Part shown: piece by piece, positions 45,298 to 57,939 of the stretch
Layout: the number at the start of each line of letters is the position of its first letter
Numbering within the stretch: the first letter of the stretch is position 1
Origin: Volutella citrinella
Taxonomy: Eukaryota; Ascomycota; Sordariomycetes; Hypocreales; Nectriaceae
Direction: 5' to 3'
NCBI GenBank assembly: GCA_034401135.1
Contig: JAWZSP010000002.1
Location: 1,612,001-1,676,000 of the forward strand
Length of the DNA stretch: 64,000 nt
The notes under the pieces: model-generated
Databases searched by the model: none
The model's input: the letters and a program-made list of their open reading frames with translations, nothing else
Told to the model about the DNA's origin: nothing
Position numbers and translations under genes: made by a program

Positions 45298-48200
45298 TCA
45301 AATCTCAACAATCTGCTCGGGAATGTTTTGCTGGATGAGCTGTTGTGTCTTATCGAGTCCGCCTTGATACATGGAGCGCACAAATGCCCAAGTGAAGGGA
45401 ACAAGCGAAGGGAAGTAGCTGTATAGCATGGCGCACACCATGAGCAAGAGGAGGGGAATCTATAAGCATTGTTAGCGCCAAATGGGATGAGCAGAGATAG
45501 TATCGTTCAAGACATACCCAGATGAAAAAGAGATTGCGGTCACTGCTCAGCCGCTTCAGCTTCTCCTCGCGGGCCCTCAAGAATTGTTCTTGCTGTTCCT
45601 TGGTAATGGCGTTCTTTCGTCCGATGGTCAGAGTGTTTGGTAGATGAGCCTTGGCACCTGTGGGTGCAGCAGTTGAAGAAGTGGGCAGCTGATCATAGAG
45701 CGAAGCGCACTTCATATCAGCCTCAGCGTCACAGGCGGCCTGAGCGGCCGAGGCTTGCTTCCGGTCCAGGTCTTGCTGAGGGAAGATGTCCTCATATGCA
45801 GGAGGAAGTGCGCCTTCATCACTCTTGAAAGTCGGCACGTCATCCCGTCTGCCTTCTGGTGCTGGACGCGGTCCAGTGATGCCTGGCATTAGCTGCTGCA
45901 TTCGCCGGATGAAAGGCGCCTGGTAGTCTGGCAGCATGGGCATGACTGGTAAGGTGGGCATCTGCATCTGCGGGAAGTGGGTCAAATTCTGGAAGTGCAG
46001 TGCCATCGACTGCTGGAACTGATGCAGCTGTTGCTGGACCTGTTCCTTCAGGACAGCAGCTAGCGCGGTAGCCGGGGGCTCCTGGTCAGCTTCTTCCAGC
46101 TCCATCGTCTTCTGCCGGCGCAGAGCGGGACGGTCCTGCCTCAAGCCGCTGGCCCTCCTCATACTGAGGTAAGTATGCTCATCAGGATCTTCATCCTCGA
46201 AGTCTCCAGAGGTATACTCGGGGCTCTCCTCGCTGGAATCGGTCGAAAGGGGCAGATCATGACTATGGATCTTGCTCATGGGCTCCCACAACGAGCGGAG
46301 AGATGTAGCACTGCTAGCCCGACTGTTGAGGGAGGCTCCGCTGCTGCGGGAGCGGATATGGCGTTCAGAGCGACGGATAGCCCGAAGGACGGCACGAGAC
46401 TGGGCGACATCAGCAGCCGTAAGGCCAGACAAGCTTCGAACCGTGGGGTCAGCGCCGTTGAGCATCAGCCTGCGCACAATCTCCGGGTGGTTGTGGATGG
46501 CAGCAAGGTGCAATGGGGTGAACCCGCCCTTGTCGCGAGCGTCAGGGTTAGCGCCCCGGGCGAGGAGTGCAGCGACGAAACGGTGGTAGCCCAGAGAACA
46601 TGAGAGATGGAGCATCGTGTGGCCGGTCGGTCTCTTCAGGTCGAGGCGGGTCCGGTGGGTGCTGTCGTCAAGGTCAATCAAGTCCAAGCACTTGAGGAGC
46701 TGAGACTCGAGATGGGCGTATGGGGCATGGCTGAACATTTGGCCGCCACCCGTGGATGGGCCACTGCCTGAAGGGCCGCCGTTCCACGTTGAGTTGCCGC
46801 CATCCAAGATTCTTCGGGCTAGGTCACTAACATCAACCATCTGGCCTGACATTTTGTGCCCAAGAACAGATAGAGCTGTCCTGATGAGCTTGTCTTCATT
46901 GTCGTCAATGTATTTGAAAATTGGTGGCTGCTTGCCCATGGGGAAGGACTGAACTGCTTGGGCTGCCTGATGCTTGAACGTGACAGCCACTGCACCAGCG
47001 ACAGGGGAGGGAGGCAGCAAGCAAACCAGAGATGATTCACCCCAAAATGTAGTGGTGGTGGCCTTGTTGTCACCAAACCAGACCTCCAACCCCTGGAAGA
47101 ATGCCGCACCAAGGACGGTCACCTCAATTCCTCCAATCTTCGGGCCTTCGTTGGGAATGATTTTATGGATCACCGGCGGCGCACGAGTCTGGTTCATGCC
47201 AATGGGCAAGGTAAATAAGCCACTGGTCAGGCCCTGGCCAAACTGGTTCTGCTGGGCTGCAGCAACCCCGTTTCTCAGACCATTGGGGCTAGGCGCCCTG
47301 CTGGGATGGTTAGAGGCTGGTGCAGAGTACAACTGAGCCATAGCAAGGTTGTCCATGCTAGAAGAGCGGTTGTTGGAGTAGAACGGTGTCTGCTCATTGC
47401 TGCTCGGCGTCGGGGGTCCGGTGGCGAAAGCAGCAAGTGCGTTCGGTTGTCCAAAGATAGCATCAGCCTGGGGGAAGGCATTCAAGTTGGGAGTGAATGG
47501 CGAGGTTGAGGTGGCCATTTGACTACCATGGTTTCCAGCAGGTTGAGGGCCGGGTGACGGAGAGGTATCGAGTCGAGTCATGGTTAGCCCATTCGGAACC
47601 CTGGATCCACTAGCCTTCCTCTTCTTCGTCAAGGGACCACCGAGAGAAGGCGATGCAGGTCGCGAGAGTGTCCGTGAATTGTTGCCTGTAGGCGTTGTCT
47701 TTCCTGATGCCGAGCTTGCGTACGACACCTGCCCATTTCGTTGCATAGAGGTGAGATCACTAGTTGATGAGGACATGTGGAAAGATCCACCGGGCGTAGG
47801 AGGGAGGAGAGCGCTGGCATCGATTGAGCCTGACGAATTCGTAGGGATGGCTGGCGTAGACGACTCTGCCATCGCCGGTTGAGCTGTCATCTGGGCCATT
47901 GGGTGCGTCTTGTGGTCGTCGGTGATCATAATGGGATTTGACATGGCCTGTGCCACCACCCGATCCTGGAAGTCCTTGATTGTGAAGATGACGTTGAAGC
48001 CCATTTTCTCGCCGTGGTGTCGGCAGTAGCAAGCAATGCGCATAGGAGCATCAATCTGCATGACGCCGTTTGCCATGGCTGGCTCGGGGCGGCCGCTGGA
48101 GTCCATGACGCCGCTCAGAGGCTGCCATTCCTTGATTTCCTGGGTATTGAAAACAATGACACGTCGCTCCTCATCCTGGCTCCAGAGCTTCTCCTCCTCG

Positions 48201-49575
48201 GGCTTCTTGATCTTCTTTCGGGCCGCTCGTTTTCTTTCTCGCGTAATGCACCCTGAGCATATCCGAACTTCGCCACCATTTTGTGGTGAATTCTCCTCGT
48301 CATCCAGATTGGGCAAGTAGCCTTGTTGGCGGGAAGCGGCTCTCTCCATGGCGGCCTTCTTCTTCATATCGGAACCCTCCATGGAACTCGTACAAACCAA
48401 TGAAACAAAGAGTTCCAGCATATCAGGTGACTTTTCTGGGACAGGTTTTGCCAGGAGCTTAGGTTTGGAAATGGTATGAGCTGGGAGGTGCAGCTTGGTG
48501 ACACCAGGAGGAAGGGGTGTAAGAGTCATCTTGATGGGAATCTGGGTTTCAACGCGGGATTTAAGAGGAGTTGGTAGAATGCGGAGATCGTATCGGCCGG
48601 TGAAGTTGTTGTACGACGGCGGGGTGAGCATCGCCATCTGTTGAGGAATAGACATTTGACCGCCGAAGTGAGCCATCACATCTTGGGCACCCACCATGTC
48701 TGTCTTTGTTGGCCAGACGGGGTTTCCGCCCAACACGCCATTCGCAACTCTGAAATCCGTTCCCGCATTCGGGGATGGCGTGTTGAAGAGAGCGGCCGGT
48801 GAGCCATCATGGCTCATGACCATATTTGACATGGGCGACACCTCGCGAGACCCAGCTGCCTTCATTCCATTTGTGGAGGCGACGGAGTATTGCTGCAATT
48901 TTGTTAGAGTGATTGATATGAGGGGGTTTAATGGCCTACCGATGGTGCTTTGTTATGACACACCCTCTTCTTCTTAGGTGTGGCATCACTCTTGTTCTGG
49001 CTAGCCGTTTTGATCGTGGGCATTTCAGGCGATGCGAGGCTTGCTTGGACACCGTTTATGTTTTCGGGGCTGCTGGAAACGCTTTCGAAATCAAAGGTGC
49101 GGTCGAGGAAGCCGTCGTCGTGGTCATGAAAGCCATAGAGGGCCTCCATCCCAGAGGAATCAGCTTCCCGACCGAAGGTGAATGTGCCATCATCCTCTCC
49201 AAAGCCCCCAAATGTCGGGTTTCCCCATTCCATTTTAATATCACCGTCGTCCATCATAATATCGTTGACGTTGGCGGGGGTTTTGGACGAGGCAGAACTC
49301 CCGGCTCGCTTGGAAGAGGCAGAGTCAGATGACGAATCCTGATAGGAGCCGTTGGGAGAGTCTGGGAATGGCCCAGTGGGGAGGTCTTTTGGCGAGAGTA
49401 AAACCTTAGGATCTCCGGCGCCGAGGGACCCTAGGCTCTGAAGAGTATCGGGGCTGTTGGAGAAGTCGAAGAGATTGGAGGCGCCGAGTTCGTCATCGGA
49501 AAACTCGTTGAATTCCGTGCCCATGGCAGCACCAGCGATGAGAGGGCTGCCAGGGCCGGTGGGAGCGGAGGTCAT
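45298..49575 (-). CDS. mga2: ER-membrane-bound transcription activator Mga2/Spt23
   Basis: Relative of yeast Mga2/Spt23, which sit in the ER membrane, sense lipid saturation or oxygen, are freed by ubiquitin-proteasome processing and induce the delta-9 desaturase. The CDS reads complement(join(45298..45459,45518..48892,48940..49575)), 1390 residues. An acidic N-terminus (FNEFSDDELGASNLFDF) is followed by a conserved Spt23/Mga2 region (about 310-540: YDLRILPTPLKSRVETQIP, ICSGCITRERKRAARKK, VIVFNTQEIKEW, IACYCRHHGEKMGFNVIFTI). The IPT/TIG domain is about 783-855. Ankyrin repeats at about 968-1045 contain GHTMLHLSCSLGYHRFVAAL and GGFTPLHLAAIHNHPEIVRR. The final 54-codon exon adds the membrane anchor LLLLMVCAMLYSYFPSLVPF and ends EQIVEI. 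The first donor is ambiguous: GTAGGC (used, 47-base intron) or GTGTGT eight codons earlier, both in frame. Confidence 0.92.
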
Positions 49576-52500
49576 GACCAGCAGAGCAAGGGCTGGAGGC
49601 TTCCGGAGACGCGGGCGAGCGTGAGAGGCAATAGGCGAAGGCGGTCGGTCAGGATAATTGAAAGTCGGTGTCGCGGATCAAGGGTTGGCAGTGCGCAGTG
49701 GGGGCTATTCGCAGAACCAAGGGTCGCATCGACAAGAGCGAGCTTTGTTGGTAAGTAGGCAGGAAGCGAGGCCGACGAATTTGGTCGTAGAGGCTACGCG
49801 GCCATGCTCGAGGGCGAAGTTGATGGTGTCGAAGCAACAGGAGGTGCAGGCGTCTATCGCCCTTGTCGGAGCGTGGTGTGGGTTGGAAGGTTGATGGCGG
49901 CGGCGGGCAGGCGAAAGGGCACGTCGGTCTCAGGGCGGGCGCTGCACGCGTGAACACGCACAGAGTGGGCACGCACGGTCGGGTCGGTGAAAAAGACGAC
50001 CTCAAGAGTAACCGGCGGTCGGCAGGAGCCCCCTAGGCAAGAGGCTGCTCTTGTCCGTCGGAATCGAGGAGGCGCTTGGTCAACAGTAGGCGCGGCAGTG
50101 GCAAAAGCGATGGGAACGAATATGAGGTCGGTAAAAGGTCAGAGCCAGGAGGCAAGAAGTGGCCGTCAAGAATTGACTTGACAGAGTGGGCTGGATTGAT
50201 GCGACGAGACGGACTGGGCTAGAGACCAGAATGGGTAGAGGCTCCATCCGAAGCAACTGGCTCAGGTAGGTTCACTCTTTCTTCGTGGGCCGGGCGCAGG
50301 CCCATTACTCCTGTTGCTAGTAGCGATACCAGAGCCAGTACTGAGTGCTGGCGCTACGGTACCCCATACGGCGTGGTAGTCTGCAGCGCCGCTGGGTATC
50401 TGTCGCCTGCTGCTAGTCAATAATGGGGTACTGGCTTGGTTTGTGAGACCGCTATGGGCAAGTGCGTACCTGCCATTGTGACTGCAACAGTGCAGACTGG
50501 CTCCTCTAGCCGGGAGGCGCTTGCGTGGGACCTGTGGGCGGGGACAGGACCAGGTAGCCCACAGGTACAGCCTCTACAAATTCCGCACTGGCGTTGGGGT
50601 GCCGAGTACGGAGACGCTACATGGACTCGCTAGACGGGCCAGTGGCTGGGAACCAGGCAAGGAGCCCGGGACCCACTTGCGAGCAGGGTGCAACTGTGCG
50701 GTTGAGGACGGGCAGCACGGCTTGAAAAGTGCTGAGAACCCGCAAGCCACACAGTGTACTATATTGGACCGCACGTTTCGGGATCCGCCTCCTTACCTTG
50801 CAGTCTGCAGAAGGGTACGACCAGGGTGTTCTCTCTGGGTGTGTGGAGGGGAGACCGGATGGATGCCGAGGACAGCCAATAGGCAAGAGGCTGACAGCGT
50901 TCCAGAGTACGGATTGACGTGCGGGTGCTGGGCAGTGGATTATCGGCAGCCAAGGAAGCTCACGTCGTCTTGGCTATGGAAACGGGAATGGACGAGCAAG
51001 ACGCAACAGACCGAAAAGAAGACAATTCAAGACTGGGACTGCAGTGCAACGCATCATATCCTTGATAGTCGTTTCCACATTGCGTAAGGCGACGGGAGGC
51101 TTGGGTGCCTGGCCGGAGAAGCAAAAACATGGTCGCGATGCAACATGACTGATACTCTAGTGCCATCCGTCTCCATGCCATGATGATGCTTGTTGCGAAA
51201 TATGGATGCTACAGGTAATTGTTTGAACGTGCCAAACACAGTGCCTACCTTGGCCTTGTAGCGTGCAGAGTAGGTAGTCATAAGTGCTAATTGATCAATT
51301 GATGAGTCGGACTGCCGTTTCAAGAGCAGGTGGTCAGTCTAAACGAAATGTCGTGCTATGAATCAAGACATTGACAGGGCCCTAAGTAGTAAAGGCCTCC
51401 CGTGCTCCCCAGGCTCCGCCAAATTTGCAGCCGTGTCCGCGGATTGCTTCGGACGGGAAATTGCCCATCGGATTTGATTCGAAGGGGCCTGGGCAATCCG
51501 CTGACGTCTCGGGGGATTGTAATCAGCCTGGATGCCTGATGATCTTACGCAAGCTGCGAGCTGATTGCATCTTTCTGCACGGCAGTCCTGCTTCTGGACA
51601 ACCTGGCCCTTGTCCTTTGTTGATGGCGCAGTGCCGTAGCATCAAACTCAATGCCAACATCCATGGCCAGGCATGGCGACAGACTACTACTACAAACTGG
51701 GGTCATCCCCAACGGGCCGCTGGCGCTGTGGCCGAGTGCCAAGCGTCAAGGGGAGGCATTAGATGGATGCCTCTGGCATCGCATCGACACGGTTGCACAG
51801 ACGCACGCCAGGGGCCTCCTCGCATAGAGACGTTGGCGAACCTGGAAATCCAAGTCGGCGCGTGCGCCACAGCAGGAGCTACTACTTCGAGCAAGCGCAG
51901 AGGCAATCCACAGTTGCTGCGCCGTAACGGCAGCTTCCTGTTCCTCACCACAGGACACTGAGCACAGACACCGCTACCCCTCCGCAGAACTGCCTACAGC
52001 GCGCTGAGGCACTAGCTTCCCTCCTAGCGCCTCATCTCCATTGTCAATCCATCCCCAGCCAGCAATCATCACCCCACTCCGGAGAGATGAATAACTCGTC
52101 TTGTTCCAACGGAACGGAGCGATTACATACATGCCGCGCAACTCAACAGTCAACACCCAGATCTGGTACATGGCAGTAGCGCACAGCCCCTTCAGCAACT
52201 ACCAGGTCCATGATTGGCCTAGTTGGGCCACTGCCCCAGAGACCTTGAAGATGGGTACCTAGGCTTGTGGCAACTTGGAGACCGATTTCTGCGTCTCATT
52301 GGGCAGTCACAGTCCGGTGGCGGGTCGGCTCAACCAACGGCGGAAACCAGACGCAATTGAGCCTCTGGCCCAAAACGCCGATGACGACGGATGACCACAT
52401 CCAAACATGGGAGCCAGCCTTTGGACGCCCGCGGGCTGCCGAGGCCCAGTCTTCTCCACACGACACTCCGGAACCCAACAAAGATTCAACCCCCCCAGCC

Positions 52501-55500
52501 GATGACGAGGCTCACGTCCCCCGTGCTATCCGACAGCTGACCGTTTCCCGTTGGTGTTGTTGGCATTTGTGTTGTTGAACCCTATTCTAGAAGCTTCATG
52601 TGGTGTCACACGCTCAACCGGGGTGCAACACCAGAGGAGAGGACATGGTGTCCTAAGAGCAGGTAGGCAACAACAGCTGGCTCTGCCTCCGGTCCGAATT
52701 GCTTGCTCGAACCTGCCACCGTGGCCAGGGACCAGCCTGGGTGGCATCAAACGCGACGGCTGCATCGGGAGAAATTGGAGGCCATGTCCTGTGGCCTCGA
52801 GGTCAGGAGCATTCCATTGTACACCCCTCCGCGGCTGGCGAATGTCACACAAAGGGCGACATGGCAGGCCGCACAGCAGGCGCCACGCATTGGCCCTTGT
52901 CGACAGCGTCGAAGAATCCGATATCTAATTGTCTGGTGCGTCTATCGCAGCCGCCGAACACATCCCACTCGCTGCCAGACAAGCCAGAGTCAAGAATGCA
53001 AGAGGGTGGGGGGAGCAAAACCTCCAACGTAGCCAATCGCTGACAGCCATGGGCCCCCGTTGAAGTTCATGGCGTCCAGCAGCGACCCCTTCCTTGAACA
53101 AACTTATCTTTGCAGGGCGATGTGATAAGTCATCCACCCCTTACCACTCAAGCCACTGCGGGCTCTGCAGCGAGAGCCGGTACTGTATGAGACCCTGACA
53201 TAACTCAACAAACAGATTGCCGAGTCCAATTGCGCCAGCCCTCGCATGAGGCTGATGGCGAGATCTACACTAGCAGACTGGCGGCCGCCAATGTAGAACA
53301 TGCTATCTGCTTTGTCTCACTTGACAAGTCAGAAAAGGACCTCGTTCGTTCCCTTCCACCATGCAGCAGCCTGGCAGATTGCAGCACGCACCATCCCACT
53401 CATCGATCTATTTTGAGAGCCAGCCAGCCTATGGAGCAAGCAAAAAATAAATGCAGGCGTGCTCGAACGCTGGACCGAATTTACTCCATGAGCCGGGCAA
53501 TTGGCCTGTGGTGTTTAGATCAGTTGGCAGGGCATCTAATGGGACTCCGTTCAAACTAACAGGGTACTTTGTACAAATATCAGCCGAATGCAGAAACAGC
53601 TCTGACCTTGACAAAGTCAAGCAATCCTGATATGCACTGCTATGCAGTAGCCGGCAGCTAGGAACCGCCGAGAAATCCCTCTACCCTCCCCTGCGCAGAC
53701 CGAAAGGCCTATCAGTACGCCCGAATTATCCCACGCCGCAATCACCGCAGTCTTGGGCGCGATGAAACCTCAATCCGTCAAGGCCCTGGCGTCTATCTAC
53801 TAGTACTAGTAGTGTGTTGTGTGTTCATCTTCCCTCCGAAAGTCGCAGTGGCAAACACACGCCACGGGTCTTGAAAGCCCTCAATGGCAGCACACCTCGG
53901 GTGTTCCACGGCATAACGGGCCAGCCACGGCGCAGTGCCCTCGGGAACGATCCATAGAGATGATGCTGCTCCTCCGTCAGACTGGGCCCAGTATGGAGGC
54001 TGGTGTTGCCACTGACGAACAGATGGCTGCTGCAGGCCGCGACCGATTGGGACACGAGGTTGCTACATCGGTTGTCTATCGGAGCTGCCCTGTTATCTGA
54101 CCTCACCACCAAGGGTAGCATTTCTTATCGTCCTATCCGTACACCGGCCAAAGATGAGAGATATCTGTCTGCTGTTCGCCCATTACAACAGCCCAATGCA
54201 AGCTTCGCACTCCGCACGACTCCCTGCGCATGTGCGGCACGGCTACATGTAGGTCTCTGCAAGATTGTAAACCACGACGCGCGGGTGTAACAGCTTGATT
54301 CCCCTTTTCTCGCGGGATAAGTCGGCACTTCTCCCGCACCACCATATTTTCGTATGCCGGTGGTTGAGCGAGATCTTGGCTCCGATCCAAGGTCCCCACC
54401 TCGAGGTGTCCGGCTCCAATCTCTCTCACCGGTCTTCAGCCTGAACCTGACTAGCGAGTCTCGACGGCATTACGGACCGACCTCGAGGGTGGCGTAGCCC
54501 GTAGTTTATCGAGAACTTGAGCCCGTGGCCGTATCTAGCCCGCCTTGTGTCACCTCATCCGCACATTAGCGCCCGGGATATGGTCTTTCGCAACGGGCCA
54601 GCTCCTTGACTACACAAGTGGCTTTGCTTACGCGGTACCTTGACGGCACAATGAAACCTAAAGCCCGGAGCAAAGCAACCATCCTTCCCGGCTATGCTAT
54701 CAACTAAGCTCCCCGGTCTTCCTCCGGGCCCCCATCGAGCCATTTACACTCGACATGGTGGCAAACAACCCAGTGCAAAGAGCTTGATGAGAGCGGGCAT
54801 GTCAGAAACTCATTCTTGCCTCTTGGTTCTGGCTCTGAGGGAGGTTCAGGGGCGAGATGGTCTTCAGGTAGGCCCGAAACGCTTCGAGGAACAACATGAC
54901 ACACGCATTGCCGCCTCCAGACGGACTCTAATGCATGTATCGCCATGGAGGTGTGTTCCTGGTTTGTTCAAGTTCCATATGCAGCGGCACAGCTAGTCCA
55001 TGCACCTGCCACGATGATGTGTGAGAACCCAAAAGCCAAGGCCGCACTTTGGCCCACGCATCCGCCAAGATGGCGAGTGAGAACCGCCGAGCTGTCGTGC
55101 TGCTGCAGGCACCAGCTATGATCAAACTCGTCTTCAGGGGACGCGATGGCTGCGGCAGCGGGAGGGGCTGAGCTTTAACGACACGGGATGCTGCTCTGCC
55201 CGAGCTTGACCAGCCTCTTCTGCATGTTGCGGCGGGCAATTACATCTTACATCCACGATCAACAGCGGCCTTTTACCTTTCAATCCATTCATCTGAGCTG
55301 CGTTTCGCCATCACTTCGGTGCTTCTCTGCGGCAATACGAGGTCGAGCGGGGACAATTTTGCTTGTTCGTGGCGTAGATGAGCTGCTCTCATACTGCTGC
55401 CATCTGATATGTCTGCGGACAAACTCTCTCAAGTCCTGAAATGGCCACCTGAGTTGGCCAACCATCGCGGCAGCAAAACCAAACGCAGATTGCACAGCGC

Positions 55501-55790
55501 GTCAAGGATATCCCCAAACCAAACACGGGACAACGCGCTATATGCATACACGGCCATGAGCTCCTGTTCCCTGCCCCGAAGTGTCGAGGGCTGTCATCCA
55601 TACCGTCCTCTCTCCGAGCTCTGGAGCTCTCTGGCATCTTCCTCGGCTCCAAGGCCTCCCCGGTGTACTTCCGTAGAAGAAAAAAAATCCAACAACCGCC
55701 CGCTATGAAGAAAATCTCGTTCGCATCCCGGTCGTGTGCTCTCCTCTCTTGTTGTGTCTTTCCCTTTGTCGTCTGGCCCTAACAGAGCCG
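49576..55790. other. 6.2-kb intergenic region mga2/RNH1
   Basis: The left end should contain the mga2 promoter and leader, the right end the RNH1 3' flank. The longer frames at 50521-51087 and 51425-51961 (plus) both start with TTG and lack domains. The 16-base palindrome at 53797 is listed separately. No RNA gene or transposon was recognised. Confidence 0.5.
53797..53812. repeat. Perfect 16-base palindrome CTACTAGTACTAGTAG
   Basis: Both strands read identically. It is built of CTAGT/ACTAG half-sites around a central TA, and is followed by a TGTGTTGTGTG stretch. Could be a dimeric protein-binding site or chance; no gene lies within 1.9 kb. Confidence 0.6.
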
Positions 55791-56916
55791 TCATGCCTCG
55801 GGCACCTCGGGCATCCTTGCGCCCCTGTTGGCCAACCGGTCCGCGGCTTCGTTGCCACGGTCCGCAGCATGGCCCTTGACCCACTGGAAGTAGGTGTTGG
55901 CGCCCGCCTTTGTGCGCTCATCCATGCGTGCCAGCACGTCGCGGATAATGTCCTGGTTCTTGACCTCTCCGCCGTTGGCCGTCTTCCAGCCCTTGAGGTT
56001 CCAGCTCGTCGCCCACTGTGTGACACAGTTGATGGAGTACTGGCTGTCACTGTAGATTTGTACCGGCTGGTCGACGGGCGCAATCTGCAGGCACCGCAGC
56101 ATCGCCATCAGTTCGGCCCGCTGGTTTGTCTGCAGGGCACCTGGGAGTCGCTCCGCCAGATTGCGCGGGTCATTGGCACCGAAGAAGACGCCCACGCCGG
56201 CCCTCGAGCCTTGTTTGCCATTTGCGAGACTGCTCCCATCAGTGTACACCTTAAGGATATTGCTAGCCGGCGCTGTCACTGTCTCCTTTGGGTCTATAGT
56301 TGACCTTCTTTCCTTGGTCTTGGTTGTCTTTGCCAATGTCGAATGATGATCTTCCTCAACCGGTGCGGCCTTGGGCTTGGGAGCTGGCGCGGGCAGCGAT
56401 GCCACCTCACCTAGGGCCTCGATGGCTTCGCGGTTGCCGAATTGCCTGATGTAGTCCACCGCCTCAGCCCTTGTTCCGAACCTCTTGTACTTGGGCCCCT
56501 TGACACCTTTGATGGCTTCCGAGGCGTCTGCCCAGTCCGTGTAGATGCCTGTTGGGCTGCCCACAGCAACAGCATAAAACTTTTCGGGCTCGTTGGAAGC
56601 TGCCACGACCTTCTTTCCTGCCACAAAGTCCTCGGCGTCCTTTCTAGAGGTGAATGACTTGACTGGGTGTGAAACCTTCATTAGCCTCCCGTCTTGTGCA
56701 AGTCCAGGTCCGCTTCTTGTCGCAGGCTGATGGCCGTTCCTACTTACACACTGCGCCCCGAAAGCCAGCCGTCTGCTGCTGGCATTCCGGGTAGGACAAA
56801 TAAACGCCAGGACGGACCCCTACTTTTACAGCGTAGTATTTTTGCAGAACCTCGCCCTTGCGCTTCTTGGAGGCGCCGCCCCCAGCTGTTGCGCCCCCGG
56901 GAGCCGCTCGCTTCAT
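55791..56916 (-). CDS. RNH1: Ribonuclease H1
   Basis: Cuts the RNA strand of RNA-DNA hybrids (R-loops, primers). The CDS reads complement(join(55791..56662,56748..56916)), 346 residues. Exon 1 gives MKRAAPGGATAGGGASKKRK, a basic lead that could be a nuclear signal, then the start of the first hybrid-binding domain (YYAVKVGVRPGVYLSY...AGFRGAVFKSFTSRKDAEDF) restored by the junction GTG T|TC. A second hybrid-binding domain follows (about 84-130: FYAVAVGSPTGIYTDWADAS, YKRFGTRAEAVDYIRQFG). A Lys/Pro/Ala linker leads to the RNase H fold from about 193. The catalytic residues read as Asp198 (VYTDGSS), Glu240 (NQRAELMAML), Asp262 (IYSDSQY) and Asp331 (EAADRLANRG), with His321 in VKGHAADRGN. All are present, so the enzyme should be active. 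Confidence 0.95.
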
Positions 56917-57939
56917 TGTGGTGGGAATCGCCGCTGTGAGGAAATTGAAGATGGAAAGGTCGGCCGGCTCCGGGACTCGGTTTGAGACGGACTCTGGGCC
57001 AGAGGCCGAGCCGAAGGAGCGAAGGGATCGGCCGGGTCGAGACGAGAAGCTGGTGAGACTCCGAGGGGGGCTCTGAGTGACGAGGCTCTGTGTGAGAACG
57101 GCGGTTGCACGAGGCTGAGGGCGGCGGGCAAGGAGTCAGAGGAGTCGCATGGCGAGTGCAAAAGGACAAAAGCGAGCGCCTCGCGAATGGGGCTTTGTGT
57201 CGTTGACGCTGCTTGGATTGTCGCTCCGCCCGTAGCCGTCGCCTGTGGTTGTGGAAGAAACAATGCAGCGTGCCGAAAAGAAAGAGAAGAATGGATGGGG
57301 GGGGGGGCCGACCAGGGAGGCGTCTGCCGGATGGGAGCTCGCCTTGTGATCCGTGCCAACGAGGAGGGGCACTGGAGCCAGGGCCCCATGCTGCCCCTGT
57401 AGGCCTGTCAAGCACTGCCTTTGGAGTTACGGCCCCTAAGGTTAGGTGCTAGTAGTAGCTGCCCGCTGTACAGATGGTGTTAGGCCCCGGAAGGACTACC
57501 GCACGCTAATTTGAGGCTTAGGTTAGTTGAGCCGGTTGATATTCCGATACATCATGTTTCCAATTTCTAGCAACTTTTTATTAATAAATGGATGCCGTTG
57601 CTTGACATGGGCCAGTATCACCACGGAACCCTTGCAAAAGCGTGACAAGCCCACTCCTCCCAAGCTCAAATTTGGATCAAAGGTTCAAAGCCATCACGTT
57701 CACAATGCTCGCTTGCCACCTATCCATTCACGCCTCCTGCATTCATGCAAGCGTCCTTTATTCATGCAAGTGATATTCGAATAAACGGTGGCCCCTACAC
57801 GCCGGATCATCCATCGACCTTCCTCCATCGTTTTCCTCGTGCTGTGTGGTTTTGCTTTGTTCCATTCGTCTGACGGCTCAGCATTCCGCCTGGCGCTGCG
57901 GAAAGAATGAGTCTCTTCTGGTCCCCGGAGGTGGTAATC
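56917..57939. other. Intergenic region RNH1/TAD3
   Basis: 1.0-kb spacer holding the RNH1 promoter and TAD3 3' flank. Includes a run of 10-11 G near 57299-57308. The minus-strand frame at 56744-57415 is the RNH1 exon read out of frame. Confidence 0.55.

Noticed and set aside
50521..51087. 188-codon frame, and one of 178 codons at 51425-51961
   Set aside because: Both begin with TTG, lack domains and have composition like the surrounding spacer.
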